From RHKX01 sp041393495 (GTDB taxonomy: Bacteria > Actinomycetota > Thermoleophilia > Solirubrobacterales > 70-9): DNA of 64,000 bases. The translations under genes and the position numbers were made by a program. The DNA lies in contig JAWKKA010000001.1 in NCBI GenBank assembly GCA_041393495.1, positions 124,001 to 188,000 on the forward strand, read 5' to 3'. Each line of letters opens with the position of its first letter. Position 1 is the first letter of the stretch. The notes beneath the pieces were generated by a model. The model did no database searches and was not told the DNA's origin. It saw nothing but the letters and a program-made list of their open reading frames with translations. Shown piece after piece: positions 9,206-17,538 of this stretch.

Positions 9206-9513
9206 TCGGGTTCTCATCCCCTCGGGATTGGTTGGTTCCGGAAAGCAGTGCCTAATCTAAGTTCCTTACAACTAAGGATATCGGAGACTGTAGCACCGAA
9301 CGCATGTTCTTACCCGGGCGCCCCGGCCCGGTTACGGAGGACGGGAGTGAGCCCCGTCACAGAGCCGGGTGGCGAGGCCGCCGGGCACGCGGGAGGGGCT
9401 CGTCGCACGGCTCCCACCGCCATCTGCTGTCGCGACGCCCGGGTGGCGTGCTCGCCGGCGAGCGCCCCCTGCCGCTGTCACCGCCCCGACGGCGCGCCCG
9501 TCCGCGTGCGGCC
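9206..9513 (-). promoter_or_regulatory. promoter and possible operator of the H1-like gene; rest is empty spacer
   Basis: The minus strand has GAGGGG (9218-9223), a -10-like TAGATT (9254-9259) and, just upstream, the perfect palindrome CCTTA-N4-TAAGG (9264-9277), placed where an operator or the -35 region would be. This is one of the most AT-rich spots in the window. Bases about 9300-9513 hold no gene or clear signal that I can see. Confidence 0.5.
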
Positions 9514-10569
9514 TCAGGCGGCGGTCGCCGCCCGCGGCACCCGGGCGACCCAGGCCCGCGGCTCGGCCAGCTCGTCGAGATCGGGAAGCGAGTCGGGTCC
9601 GTGCCAGGCGGCGTTGAGTCCCTCGATCCCGGCTGCGGCGACGACCGCGTCGCAGAAGCGCTTGCCCTGCTCGTACTGGCGCAGCTTCAGCTCGAAGCCG
9701 AACAGCCAGGAGATCAGCCGGACCGGGAGGCTGCGGTTGCGGCGCCTGGCATCGAGCCGGGCCCGCAGCTCGGCGACGGCGGGCCCGATGTGGTCGGCGG
9801 CGGCGTCCATGACGTGGTCGGCGTAGCCCTCGATCGCCGCCATCGCGGCCTGGATGCGGTTGATCGTCGCCACCGACTCGGCGGGCGCGAGCAGCGATAC
9901 CGGGTCCGACGAGCGGACTTCGGCGAGCAGGCGCCGCGGGTCGGCGGTGGGGATCCGCCGGGCCCGGTCGAGGATCTCCCGGGCCGGCAACCGGATCGGC
10001 GACTCGGCGAGGAGCGTCCGCACGAGCCCGCCGAGATGGTCGCGCAGCCACGGGGCGGCCGCGAACTGGATCGCGTGCGTGCTCTCGTGGAGCGCGATCC
10101 AGTCGAGGACGCGGGCGGGATCGGCGCCGAGCTGCAGCGCTGCGCTGTCGATGTTCTCGCCGACGAAGATGAGCCGCGGCGGCCGTTCGCCGCCGAGCAG
10201 CGGGTACTCGTACTGCCCGAGCACGTGCCGCGAGGCGAAGCCGAGCATGGCGCCGACCTCGACCGCGAGGACACGCCGCGCGACGGCGGCGAGAGGCTGC
10301 CGCTCGCCGGCTGCGCCGAGTCGCATCGCCACGACCGCCGTCAGCTCCCGGGCCGACCGGAGGTTCGCTGCGACCCAGTCGCTGCGGCTGGCCCATTCCG
10401 GTGCGGGGAACGGCTCGACCGGCTCGAGGCCCGTGTAGGCGAGAACCGCCGCGGTCGAGCGCTCGCCCGCGGCGGCGAGGTCGGGAGAGCCGTGCATCGC
10501 CGTTCGGCCGCCACCGAGGCCGATGCCGGCGACCCGCCGGGCCAGGTCCCAGTCGACGAGGTCGGCCAC
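9514..10569 (-). CDS. zinc-dependent metalloprotease, DUF2342 family
   Basis: Actinobacterial zincin of the DUF2342 family (also annotated as an F420-biosynthesis-associated protein), 351 residues. The zinc-binding HExxH is HESTH at residues 161-165. It is followed by ATINRIQAAMAAIEGYADHVMD (about 240-262), a helix with a Glu placed to be the third ligand, and by the family-typical KLRQYEQGKRFCD block (about 308-320). No signal peptide or membrane helix is seen, so it is probably cytosolic. The F420 link is a genomic association in the family; its substrate is unknown. It lies 11 bp downstream of the inositol-monophosphatase gene and is probably co-transcribed from that gene's leaderless promoter. 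Confidence 0.85.
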   Translation of the reverse strand: MADLVDWDLARRVAGIGLGGGRTAMHGSPDLAAAGERSTAAVLAYTGLEPVEPFPAPEWASRSDWVAANLRSARELTAVVAMRLGAAGERQPLAAVARRVLAVEVGAMLGFASRHVLGQYEYPLLGGERPPRLIFVGENIDSAALQLGADPARVLDWIALHESTHAIQFAAAPWLRDHLGGLVRTLLAESPIRLPAREILDRARRIPTADPRRLLAEVRSSDPVSLLAPAESVATINRIQAAMAAIEGYADHVMDAAADHIGPAVAELRARLDARRRNRSLPVRLISWLFGFELKLRQYEQGKRFCDAVVAAAGIEGLNAAWHGPDSLPDLDELAEPRAWVARVPRAATAA

Positions 10570-10580
10570 GGACGCCGCGC

Positions 10581-11420
10581 TCAGCCGGCCTGGCGGGCGG
10601 CGCCCGCCTCCTGGGCGGCCAGCACGACCTCGAGTTGATCGGCGAGCCGTGCCGCGGCGACCGGATAGCGGGCATCGAGGTCGAGCGACGCCGCATCGAG
10701 ATCACAGCCGACGAAGGCGATCGCGGAGCCGGCCTCGCGGACGATCAGCTGCGCCGCGGCGGCGTCGACGGAGCGGCAGCCGCGGGCCGAGAGCATCGCG
10801 TCGAAGCGGCCGCAGGCGACGTATGCGAGCGAGATCGCGATCGAGCCGATGGCCCGGACCCGGTAGGTCTTCCCCTGCAGGTCGTCGATGCTGCCGAGGA
10901 TCCAGCGCGGGTCGGCGGACTCGAGGCCGACGACCTCGAGCGGCATCCCGGGACGGGGCGACTCGATCCTCACTTCGCCGAGCCGAGCGCCTGCGCCCCG
11001 GCTCGCCGAGAACTCCTCGGCGGCGCCGAAGTCGTGGACGAATCCGAAGTGGACGTCGGCCATCGAGTCGCCGTCGGCGACGGCGACGGAAAGAGAGTGC
11101 GAGGGGATCGTCCGCCGGACGTTCATCGACCCGTCGATCGGATCGATAACGACCCGCTGGAGGGGGTCACCGGCGCCGAGGCGAACCTCGCCGCGCTCCT
11201 CGCTGACGGCGGCGAGGGGGAGGCCGGCGGCGGCGATGCGCTCGAGCTCCTCGAAGACGATGTCCTCGCACTGTCGATCGAGCTTCAAGGTCATGTCGCC
11301 GCCCTCGCCGCGGCCCTCGTACTCGGTCCGCTCGGCGATGCTCCGCGTCCGCGCGAACAGGTCCGCCTGGCGGGCAGCCATCCGGCGGCACGCGTCCAGC
11401 CAATCGATCTCGGGCTCCAC
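10581..11420 (-). CDS. inositol-monophosphatase-family phosphatase
   Basis: Mg2+-dependent sugar-phosphate phosphatase of the IMPase/FBPase/CysQ superfamily, 279 residues. The metal-binding motifs are SEERGE (E74, E75) and DPIDGSMN (D93, D96), with the late motif CRSVDAAAAQLIVREAG near residue 217, where the usual W-D is partly replaced (S-V-D). The substrate could be inositol phosphate, fructose bisphosphate or another phosphosugar; sequence alone does not decide. The start is GTG 11420. It lies exactly 7 nt after a TACCAT hexamer, so the mRNA is probably leaderless. First gene of a two-gene unit with DUF2342. Confidence 0.85.
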   Translation of the reverse strand: MEPEIDWLDACRRMAARQADLFARTRSIAERTEYEGRGEGGDMTLKLDRQCEDIVFEELERIAAAGLPLAAVSEERGEVRLGAGDPLQRVVIDPIDGSMNVRRTIPSHSLSVAVADGDSMADVHFGFVHDFGAAEEFSASRGAGARLGEVRIESPRPGMPLEVVGLESADPRWILGSIDDLQGKTYRVRAIGSIAISLAYVACGRFDAMLSARGCRSVDAAAAQLIVREAGSAIAFVGCDLDAASLDLDARYPVAAARLADQLEVVLAAQEAGAARQAG

Positions 11421-11433
11421 GGGGCGAATGGTA
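11421..11433 (-). promoter_or_regulatory. leaderless -10 element of the IMPase gene
   Basis: TACCAT (minus strand, 11433-11428), then 7 nt, then the GTG start at 11420. Transcription starting about 7 nt after the hexamer would begin at the start codon. No Shine-Dalgarno fits in between. Confidence 0.6.
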
Positions 11434-11482
11434 TTGGGGTGGCTTGGCCGCCATGCGGCCCTCGCTACCGTTGCCGGCGACG

Positions 11483-14400
11483 ATGGACGGCTCCCGGGAC
11501 GAAGACGGCTTCGAGCGGGCGATCGGGCTCGGCGCCGGACCCGCTCTGGTGCTCGGGACGGCCGGGTCGGGGCGGACCGAGCTCCTCGCCCGCAAGGCGG
11601 CGGCGCTCGTCGAGGCCGGCACCGCGGCCGAGCGGATCATCGTCCTGAGCCAGACCGCGGCCGACCGGGCCCGGCTGCGCGAGCGCGTCGCCGCGCTCCT
11701 CGCCGGCTCGTTCGAGGAGGCCTGGATCGAGACCTGGCCGGGGGTCGGCGAGCGGCTCCTCCGCGACTACGCGCTCGAGGCCGGCATCGACCCGTTCTTC
11801 GAGGTCGCCGGCCCCGCCGACCGGCTCGCGCTGCTGCTCGACCGCCTCGACGAGCTGCCGCTGCGCCGGCATGAGATCCGTGGCAACCCGGCGGGCCTGC
11901 TCGCCGGGTTGCTGGAGCGGATCGACGCGCTCAAGGCCGAGGGGATCGGGCCCGCCGACCTTCGCGATCGGGCCCGGGCGGCGGAGCGCGGGGCGGCCGG
12001 CCGCTCCGAGCGCGAGGTGGCGCTGCGCGAGCTCGAGTTCGCCGAGCTCTTCGACCGCCACGACGCGATCATGCTCGAGCTCGGGATGCTCGACGAGAAC
12101 GAGCTCGTCCTCGAGCTCGGCCGCCTTCTCACCCGCCACCCCGACCTCAGCGCGACGCTCGGGCGCCGCTTCGAGTGGCTGCTCGTCGACGAGCTCGAGG
12201 ACGCAGGCCGGCCGCAGATCGGCTCCGTGCCGCTGCTCGCCCCGCACCGCAACGTCCTCGCCGTCTGCGATCCCGACCAGGGCCTGCGGGCCGGCCGCGG
12301 CTACGGCGAGGCGGCCGCCCTCGCGTTCCTGCGGACGTTCCCCGACGCGAAGCGGATCGAGCTCGGCCCGAGCCGCCGCTCAACCGGTCCCGTCGCCGCC
12401 GCGGTCAAGACGGTCGCCGGCCTCGTGCCCGGCTCGTATCGCGACGCGCTCGGCGCTGCTCCCCCGGATCCGGGCGAGGGTGGCGAGGGCGTATCCGTCC
12501 GCTTCTGGCGCTGCGCCAACGAGCGTGCCGAGGCGCAGGCGGTGGCGCGCGAGATCGAGCACCTGCTCGCCACCGGCGCGGCCCGTCCCGAGGGGATCTG
12601 CATCCTCACCGGCGCCTCGACCCGCGAGAGCCGGCTCGTCGCCGCCGCGCTCGAGGAGCGCAACGTCCCGTTCCGGAGCGCCGCCTCGGCCGTGTTCTTC
12701 GGACGCCCCGAGATTCGCGACGCGATCGCCTGGCTGCGGGCGCTCGCCGACCCGAATGACTCCGCCGCCGTCGTCCGGGCGTTGACGCGCCCGCCGGTCG
12801 AGCTGCGCTCCGTCGACCTCGCGCGCTGCACGACGATCGCCCGGCGTCGCAAGCTCGACATGATCTCCGCGGTCGAGGCGGCGCTCGAGAGCCCGCAGCT
12901 CGCGCCGCCTTCCCGGGACCGCCTGCGCGCATTCCTGAAGCTCTACCGGGCGGCGGCCGGCGCGTTCGACGGGCTCCGTGCCGACGCGTTCGTTCGCCGG
13001 CTGATCGAGCGCGTCGGCTTCCGTCGCCACGGGCTGTTCGCCGCCAGCCCGGAGACCGCCGAGCGCCTCGTCAACCTCTCGCGACTCGCCGACCTCGCCG
13101 CGGGCTGGACGCGACGCCGGCCCGACGGCTCGACCCGTGACTTCGTCCGCTACCTGACCGCGGTCGCCGAGGCCGGCCGGCGCTTCAGCCGGGCCGCGGA
13201 GCCGCCCCCGACGGGCGCGGTCCTGCTCGCCGAGCCCGAGCAGGTGAAGGGGATCGAGTTCGATCGCGTCTATCTGCTCGGGTTGAGCCGAAGTGCGCTG
13301 CGCTGGGGCGCGGAGCGGGCCGAGTGGATCCCGGCCGACCTCCTCGAAGGGGAACGGCCGCCGGCCGACGAGGTCGCCGATGCGCTGCGCGCCCGCCGTG
13401 CCTATCTGGCGTTGAGCCGCGCTCGGGGATCGGTGGTGCTCTCCCGCCCGGAGGAGGTCCGCGGCACCGCGACGATCCCCTCGCCGCTCTTCGAGGCGGT
13501 TCGGGCCGTCCTCGACGGGTTCGAGGAGCCGCACGAGGAGGAGCTCTTCGGTCCCGCCGAAGGGCTGCACGCGACCTATCGGATGCTCCGCGACGAGGTC
13601 CTCGAGGCGTCGTGGCGCGCCGGGGCCGCGCTCAGCGAGATGCGCCTCGACACGGCCGACGACGTCAACCGCGCCGTCGCTCGCTACCTCGAGTTGCTGA
13701 AGCTGGCGGCGCTGATCCAGCGGCCCGGTGCCGAGTCGGAGCGGGACGCGATCGCGGCGCTGAACGAGTTGATCGGCAGGATCGCGACGCCCGAGCAGCT
13801 CGCCGAGCTGAACCGTTCGGCGCTCGACGAGTACGTCCTCGACGAGGGCCGCGACCGGACCCGGCGCAGCGAGGAGCTGGCCAGTCGCGCCGAGCCCGGA
13901 CTCGACGCGTTCCTGCCGAAGCGCGGCGGCGGGCTCGCCCTGTCGGCCTCCGACGTCGACCTCTACCGGACCTGCCCGCTCAAGTACAAGTTCGCCCGCG
14001 TCTTCGCGATCCCGCAGGAGCCGACGATCAACCAGCGGTTCGGGATCCTGATCCACAACGTCCTCGAGCGCTACCACGCCGAGGAGATCCGGGACGCGGC
14101 CGCCGAGACCGGTGCCGACGGCGGGTTGAGCCGGCTCCTCGACCTGTTCGAGGCGGGATGGCGCCGGACCGGGTTCGGCTTCTCCGACGACGAGCTGCAG
14201 TACCGCGACCGCGCCGTGGCGGCGCTCGCCCGCTACCACGAGCGCCACACCGCCGGCGCCGCGCGTCCGGTCTGGCTGGAGCGCCGCTTCTCGTTCAAGA
14301 TCGGCGCGACCACCGTCGGCGGCCGCGTCGACCGCGTCGACCGTCATCCCGACGGCAGCTACGAGCTGATCGACTACAAGACCGGCGCCGCCAAGAGCGC

Positions 14401-14671
14401 CGCCGAGCTGGCCGATGACCTCCAGATCGCCCTCTACCGCTACGCCGCACGCGAGGCCTGGGACATCGAGGCGGCCGATGGCGCCTACTGGTACGTGCTC
14501 GATGACGAGAAGGTCCCGGCCGGTGGCGAGCCCGGCGCGCTCGCCCGGGTCGAGCGCACGGTCGCCGAGGTCGCCGCCGGGATCACCGGACAGGACTTCG
14601 AGCCACGCCCCTCGTTCGAGGTCTGCTCCTGGTGCGACTACCGCCTGATCTGCCCGGCGAGCGAAGCCTGA
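11483..14671 (+). CDS. UvrD-like helicase / RecB-type nuclease (AdnA/AddB-like) with atypical Walker A
   Basis: Double-strand-break end-processing protein of the AddB/AdnA type, 1062 residues. The N-terminal superfamily-1 motor is degenerate. Walker A is GTAGSGRT (25-32), with Arg31 instead of the catalytic Lys. Motif II is VDELEDAG rather than VDEFQDT; motif III is CDPDQG, motif IV GPSRRST, motif V VKGIEFDRVYLLGL, motif VI YLALSRARG. The C-terminal PD-(D/E)XK nuclease is complete (GGRVDRVDR, then LIDYKTG), as is the four-cysteine Fe-S set C831, C1048, C1051, C1057. I chose ATG 11483 because TACCGT ends 11 nt before it. A full-activity AdnB partner would be expected but is not in this window. 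The nuclease call is firm; the motor is probably weak or inactive. Confidence 0.85.
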   Translation: MDGSRDEDGFERAIGLGAGPALVLGTAGSGRTELLARKAAALVEAGTAAERIIVLSQTAADRARLRERVAALLAGSFEEAWIETWPGVGERLLRDYALEAGIDPFFEVAGPADRLALLLDRLDELPLRRHEIRGNPAGLLAGLLERIDALKAEGIGPADLRDRARAAERGAAGRSEREVALRELEFAELFDRHDAIMLELGMLDENELVLELGRLLTRHPDLSATLGRRFEWLLVDELEDAGRPQIGSVPLLAPHRNVLAVCDPDQGLRAGRGYGEAAALAFLRTFPDAKRIELGPSRRSTGPVAAAVKTVAGLVPGSYRDALGAAPPDPGEGGEGVSVRFWRCANERAEAQAVAREIEHLLATGAARPEGICILTGASTRESRLVAAALEERNVPFRSAASAVFFGRPEIRDAIAWLRALADPNDSAAVVRALTRPPVELRSVDLARCTTIARRRKLDMISAVEAALESPQLAPPSRDRLRAFLKLYRAAAGAFDGLRADAFVRRLIERVGFRRHGLFAASPETAERLVNLSRLADLAAGWTRRRPDGSTRDFVRYLTAVAEAGRRFSRAAEPPPTGAVLLAEPEQVKGIEFDRVYLLGLSRSALRWGAERAEWIPADLLEGERPPADEVADALRARRAYLALSRARGSVVLSRPEEVRGTATIPSPLFEAVRAVLDGFEEPHEEELFGPAEGLHATYRMLRDEVLEASWRAGAALSEMRLDTADDVNRAVARYLELLKLAALIQRPGAESERDAIAALNELIGRIATPEQLAELNRSALDEYVLDEGRDRTRRSEELASRAEPGLDAFLPKRGGGLALSASDVDLYRTCPLKYKFARVFAIPQEPTINQRFGILIHNVLERYHAEEIRDAAAETGADGGLSRLLDLFEAGWRRTGFGFSDDELQYRDRAVAALARYHERHTAGAARPVWLERRFSFKIGATTVGGRVDRVDRHPDGSYELIDYKTGAAKSAAELADDLQIALYRYAAREAWDIEAADGAYWYVLDDEKVPAGGEPGALARVERTVAEVAAGITGQDFEPRPSFEVCSWCDYRLICPASEA

Positions 14672-14700
14672 GCGCGGTTCAGAGGGGTTTCGCCGCCGAC

Positions 14701-14842
14701 GCCACCGAGCCGGCGGAAGCGGACGGGCGAAGCCGCACCCGCCGAAAGGCGGCGCACCGCCGCCGCCAGCACGTCAGCGCTGCCGTGATCTCAGCGTCGC
14801 CGCGGCCCGCCACCGAGCCGGCGGAAGCGGACGGGCGAAGCC
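14701..14842. repeat. 34-bp perfect direct repeat between convergent genes
   Basis: GCCACCGAGCCGGCGGAAGC and on, 34 bp, occurs at 14701-14734 and 14809-14842 without mismatch (period 108). Between them lies a small CCGCC-GAAA-GGCGG hairpin (14739-14752). It fills the gap between the helicase-nuclease and PAC2 stops. Confidence 0.85.
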
Positions 14843-14864
14843 CGGAGCATTCCGCCGGAGTTGT

Positions 14865-15728
14865 CTACTCCCGCTGCTGGCGCAGGAACCGCTGGAACTC
14901 CTGGGCGATCGCATCCCCCGTGGGGACGTCCTCCTGGGCGAGGCCGGCGACTTCGTCCTGCTGCTCCTCGAGGTGCTCGACCATCTCCCTGATCTCGGGA
15001 TTGGCGGCGACTGCCTCGCTGACCTGCTGCTCGAACGCGACCGCGGCCTGCTCGAGGCCGGAGGCATCGACCGCGATCCCGATCATCCCCTCGAGCCGGC
15101 GGAGCAGGGCGAGCCCGGCCTTCGGGTTCGGCACGGCGGCCGCGTAGTGGGGGACTGCGGCCCAGAGGCTCGCGGCCGGGAGCTCGCGCTCGCGGCACGC
15201 TCCGTGGAAGATCCCGAGGATGCCGGTCGGCCCCTCGTAGGCGACGTCCTCGAAGCCGAGCTGGTCGATCATCGCCTCGTCGGTCGCGAGGCCGGTGATC
15301 GGCACCGGCCGCGTGTGGGCGACGTCGGCGATCAGGGAGCCGAACGTCACGACCGACTCGGTCCCGCAGGCCTCAGCGATGTCGAGGACGGAGCCGCAGA
15401 AGGTGCGCCAGCGGGTGCTCGGCTCGGTGCCGCTGATCAGGAGCAGGTCGCGCTCGGCCTCGCCGGTCCGGGCGGCGACGACCACGTTGTCGGGCCACTC
15501 GACTCCCTGCATCGTGCCGTCGGCGACCTCGATCGTCGGCCGGTTCGCCTGAAAGTCGAAGAACTCCTCGGGATCGATGCGGGCGACGACCTCGGTCTCG
15601 AACCCGGCGCCGATCGCGCCGAGGGCGGTGCCGGCGGCGCTGGCGGCGTCGTTCCACCCCGAGAAGGAGGCGACGAGCACCGGCGAGCGCAGCTCCGGCG
15701 GCTCCCTTTCCCAGACGATCGGATCCAT
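14865..15728 (-). CDS. PAC2-family protein (proteasome-assembly-chaperone-like)
   Basis: PAC2 (DUF75) domain protein, 287 residues, cytosolic. Family signs are LVASFSGWNDAASAAGTAL near residue 19, RPTIEVADGTMQGVEWP (about 64-80), LLLISGTEPSTRWRTF (about 95-110), and VPHYAAAVPNPKAGLALLRR (about 200-219). In actinobacteria these proteins accompany proteasome-containing genomes, but a chaperone role is shown only for archaeal and eukaryotic relatives; here it is inferred. The C-terminus is an acidic Gln-rich helix. ATG 15728 lies 7 nt after TACTGT, so it is probably leaderless. Confidence 0.88.
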   Translation of the reverse strand: MDPIVWEREPPELRSPVLVASFSGWNDAASAAGTALGAIGAGFETEVVARIDPEEFFDFQANRPTIEVADGTMQGVEWPDNVVVAARTGEAERDLLLISGTEPSTRWRTFCGSVLDIAEACGTESVVTFGSLIADVAHTRPVPITGLATDEAMIDQLGFEDVAYEGPTGILGIFHGACRERELPAASLWAAVPHYAAAVPNPKAGLALLRRLEGMIGIAVDASGLEQAAVAFEQQVSEAVAANPEIREMVEHLEEQQDEVAGLAQEDVPTGDAIAQEFQRFLRQQRE

Positions 15729-15741
15729 CGCGTCCACAGTA
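15729..15741 (-). promoter_or_regulatory. leaderless -10 element of the PAC2 gene
   Basis: TACTGT on the minus strand (15741-15736), 7 nt, then ATG 15728. The spacing matches that of other genes in the window. Confidence 0.55.
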
Positions 15742-15803
15742 GCGCCGCCGGGACGCGGCCGGGCCGGGCGCTGTGCGTCCGGGTCGGTCAGCATGATCGC
15801 GAT

Positions 15804-16718
15804 ATCGATGAGGCCGCCGCCAATCCCCCGGCCGCTCCGCCCCCCGAGGGGATCGCCGCGCTGCAACCGGGCCGGCCCCTTGCGGGGCGCTTCGCGGTGG
15901 TACGCAAGGACCGCCAGCAGGCGAAGAACGGCGCTCCCTACCTGAGCCTCGAGCTCCGCGACCGGACCGGCTCGATCCCGGCCCGGGTCTTCCGCGACGT
16001 CGACGTCCTCGGCGCCCGGTTCGAGCGCGGCGACGCGGTCGAGGTCCGCGGCAGGGTCGAGCGGTTCCGCGGCAGCCTGACCGCCGAGGTCACCGCGCTG
16101 CGGCGGATCGAGCCGGGGTCGTTCGACCCGGCCGAGTTCCTGCCGTCCGCCTACCGCTCGATCGACGAGCTGAACGGCTTTCTCGAGCACCTCGCCGGCG
16201 AGGTCTACGACCCGACCCTGCGCGAGGTCGTCGAGCGCGTCCTCGACACCGAGCCGGTCGCCTCGGAGTTCCGCCGCGCGCCCTGCACGCGGGCCGGCCA
16301 TCACGCCTACCTCGGCGGCCTGCTCGAGCACACGGTCGCCGTCGGCACCCTGGTCGGCGAGGTCTGCCAGCTCCATCCCCGACTCGACTCGGACATGCTG
16401 ATGGCGGCGGCGCTCCTGCACGACGTCGGCAAGGCCCGTGAGTTCACCTACGGCGCCGAGTTCGGGATCAGCGACGAGGGAGCGATGCTCGGCCACCTCG
16501 CGATCGGCGCGAGCCTGATCGAGCCCGCCGCCACCCGCCTCGAGCCGCCTCGCCGCCTGGCGCTGCTGCACTGCGTGCTCTCCCACCACGGTCCCGAGGC
16601 GGCCGGGCGCGTCCGTGGCGGTGGCTCCGGGTTCGCATCGGCCGAGGCGCTCGCGCTCGCCCGGATCAACGCGCTCGACGCGTCCGTGAAGGGAGCGCTG
16701 GAGCGCGGCCTACGGTAG
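15804..16718 (+). CDS. OB-fold/HD-domain 3'-5' exoribonuclease, YhaM-like
   Basis: YhaM-type nuclease, about 304 residues. The N-terminal OB fold reads GRFAVVRKDRQQAKNGAPYL, then RDRTGSIPARVF. The HD metal-dependent phosphohydrolase follows with AGHHAYLGGLLEHT (about 170), LLHDVGKAREF (about 205) and a later HCVLSHHG. Expected role: RNA or single-stranded DNA end trimming. The start is a puzzle. No ATG, GTG or TTG is in frame between PAC2 and GTG 15897, yet the first OB strand begins before 15897. An in-frame ATC at 15804 lies 6 nt after CATGAT (15792-15797), the leaderless geometry used nearby, so I start there; a base error upstream is the alternative. Function is secure, start is not. Confidence 0.8.
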   Translation: MDEAAANPPAAPPPEGIAALQPGRPLAGRFAVVRKDRQQAKNGAPYLSLELRDRTGSIPARVFRDVDVLGARFERGDAVEVRGRVERFRGSLTAEVTALRRIEPGSFDPAEFLPSAYRSIDELNGFLEHLAGEVYDPTLREVVERVLDTEPVASEFRRAPCTRAGHHAYLGGLLEHTVAVGTLVGEVCQLHPRLDSDMLMAAALLHDVGKAREFTYGAEFGISDEGAMLGHLAIGASLIEPAATRLEPPRRLALLHCVLSHHGPEAAGRVRGGGSGFASAEALALARINALDASVKGALERGLR

Positions 16719-16744
16719 CTCGGCGCCGTGAACGCCGGGGCCGC

Positions 16745-17158
16745 TCAGTCCTCTTCGGTCGGCGGGCGGCGGAGGCGCTTGCGCTCGGAGCGGCGCCGCT
16801 TGGCGCGCAGGCGCGCCTCGCGGGCGCTGCGGCCGGGGCGGGTGGGGCGGCGCTGCTTGCGCGGCGTCGCGGCGTCGGCAAGGCGGCGGCGGAGGCGCTC
16901 GATCGCGATCTCGCGGTTGCGCGCCTGGCCGCGCGACTCCTGCGCGACCGCGGTCACGCGGGGCCCGAGGCGGGAGGCGATCAGGGCCTTGAGCTGCGGG
17001 CCGAGGGCCGCGGACGCGCGGACGTCGAAGGCCGCCTCGACCCGTGAGGCGGTCACGTTGGCGTGCTGGCCGCCGGGTCCGCCCGATCGGCTCGCACGGA
17101 TCTCGATCTCGGCGAGCGGGATCACGACGCCACGGCCGATGTCGATGCCGTCGCTCAT
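16745..17158 (-). CDS. arfB: alternative ribosome-rescue factor ArfB (peptidyl-tRNA hydrolase)
   Basis: Stop-codon-independent release factor ArfB/YaeJ, 137 residues. It frees ribosomes stalled at the 3' end of broken mRNA. The catalytic GGQ is at residues 29-31 in the segment SGGPGGQHANVT, and the family's basic C-terminal tail (RSAREARLRAKRRRSERKR) that enters the empty mRNA channel is present. The start ATG 17158 overlaps the stop of the upstream TauE half-gene by 4 nt (ATGA), so translation is probably coupled. It is the last gene of a three-gene minus-strand unit. Confidence 0.92.
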   Translation of the reverse strand: MSDGIDIGRGVVIPLAEIEIRASRSGGPGGQHANVTASRVEAAFDVRASAALGPQLKALIASRLGPRVTAVAQESRGQARNREIAIERLRRRLADAATPRKQRRPTRPGRSAREARLRAKRRRSERKRLRRPPTEED

Positions 17159-17538
17159 CGCGCCGGCCCGGCCTCGGGCTCGAGTACCCGCATCAGCAGG
17201 CGGGCGGCGACGATCAGGCTGAGGACGGCGAATCCGAGCTCGAGCGCCCGCTCGGGGAGGACGTTGGCGACGACGACTCCGACGATCACCCCGGGGATCG
17301 AGAGGATCCCGATCGTGAGCCCCTCGCGGAGCTCGACGTTGCCGTGGCGGAGCTGTCGCCAGGTGCCGACGAGGGCCATCGGCACGATGACGACGAGCGA
17401 CGTCGCCTCGGCCTCGATCTGGGTGTGGCCGAGAAAGACCGCCAGCGCCGGCACGAAGAGGATTCCGCCGCCGACGCCGAGCAGGCCGCCGACGGCGCCA
17501 CCGGCGAAAGCGAGGAGGACGGCGAGCGCGACGTCCAT
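17155..17538 (-). CDS. TauE/SafE-family exporter, second half (separate gene)
   Basis: Four-helix half of a TauE/SafE (DUF81) membrane transporter, 127 residues, with the family glycine motif LLGVGGGILFVPALAV near residue 20. Classic members are about 250 residues with two such halves in one chain. Here this half starts at ATG 17538, sharing one base with the stop of the first half (TGATG), so the two are surely translated together and probably form one heteromeric transporter. Substrates in the family are sulfite, sulfoacetate or other organosulfur anions; not determinable here. Confidence 0.82.
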   Translation of the reverse strand: MDVALAVLLAFAGGAVGGLLGVGGGILFVPALAVFLGHTQIEAEATSLVVIVPMALVGTWRQLRHGNVELREGLTIGILSIPGVIVGVVVANVLPERALELGFAVLSLIVAARLLMRVLEPEAGPAR

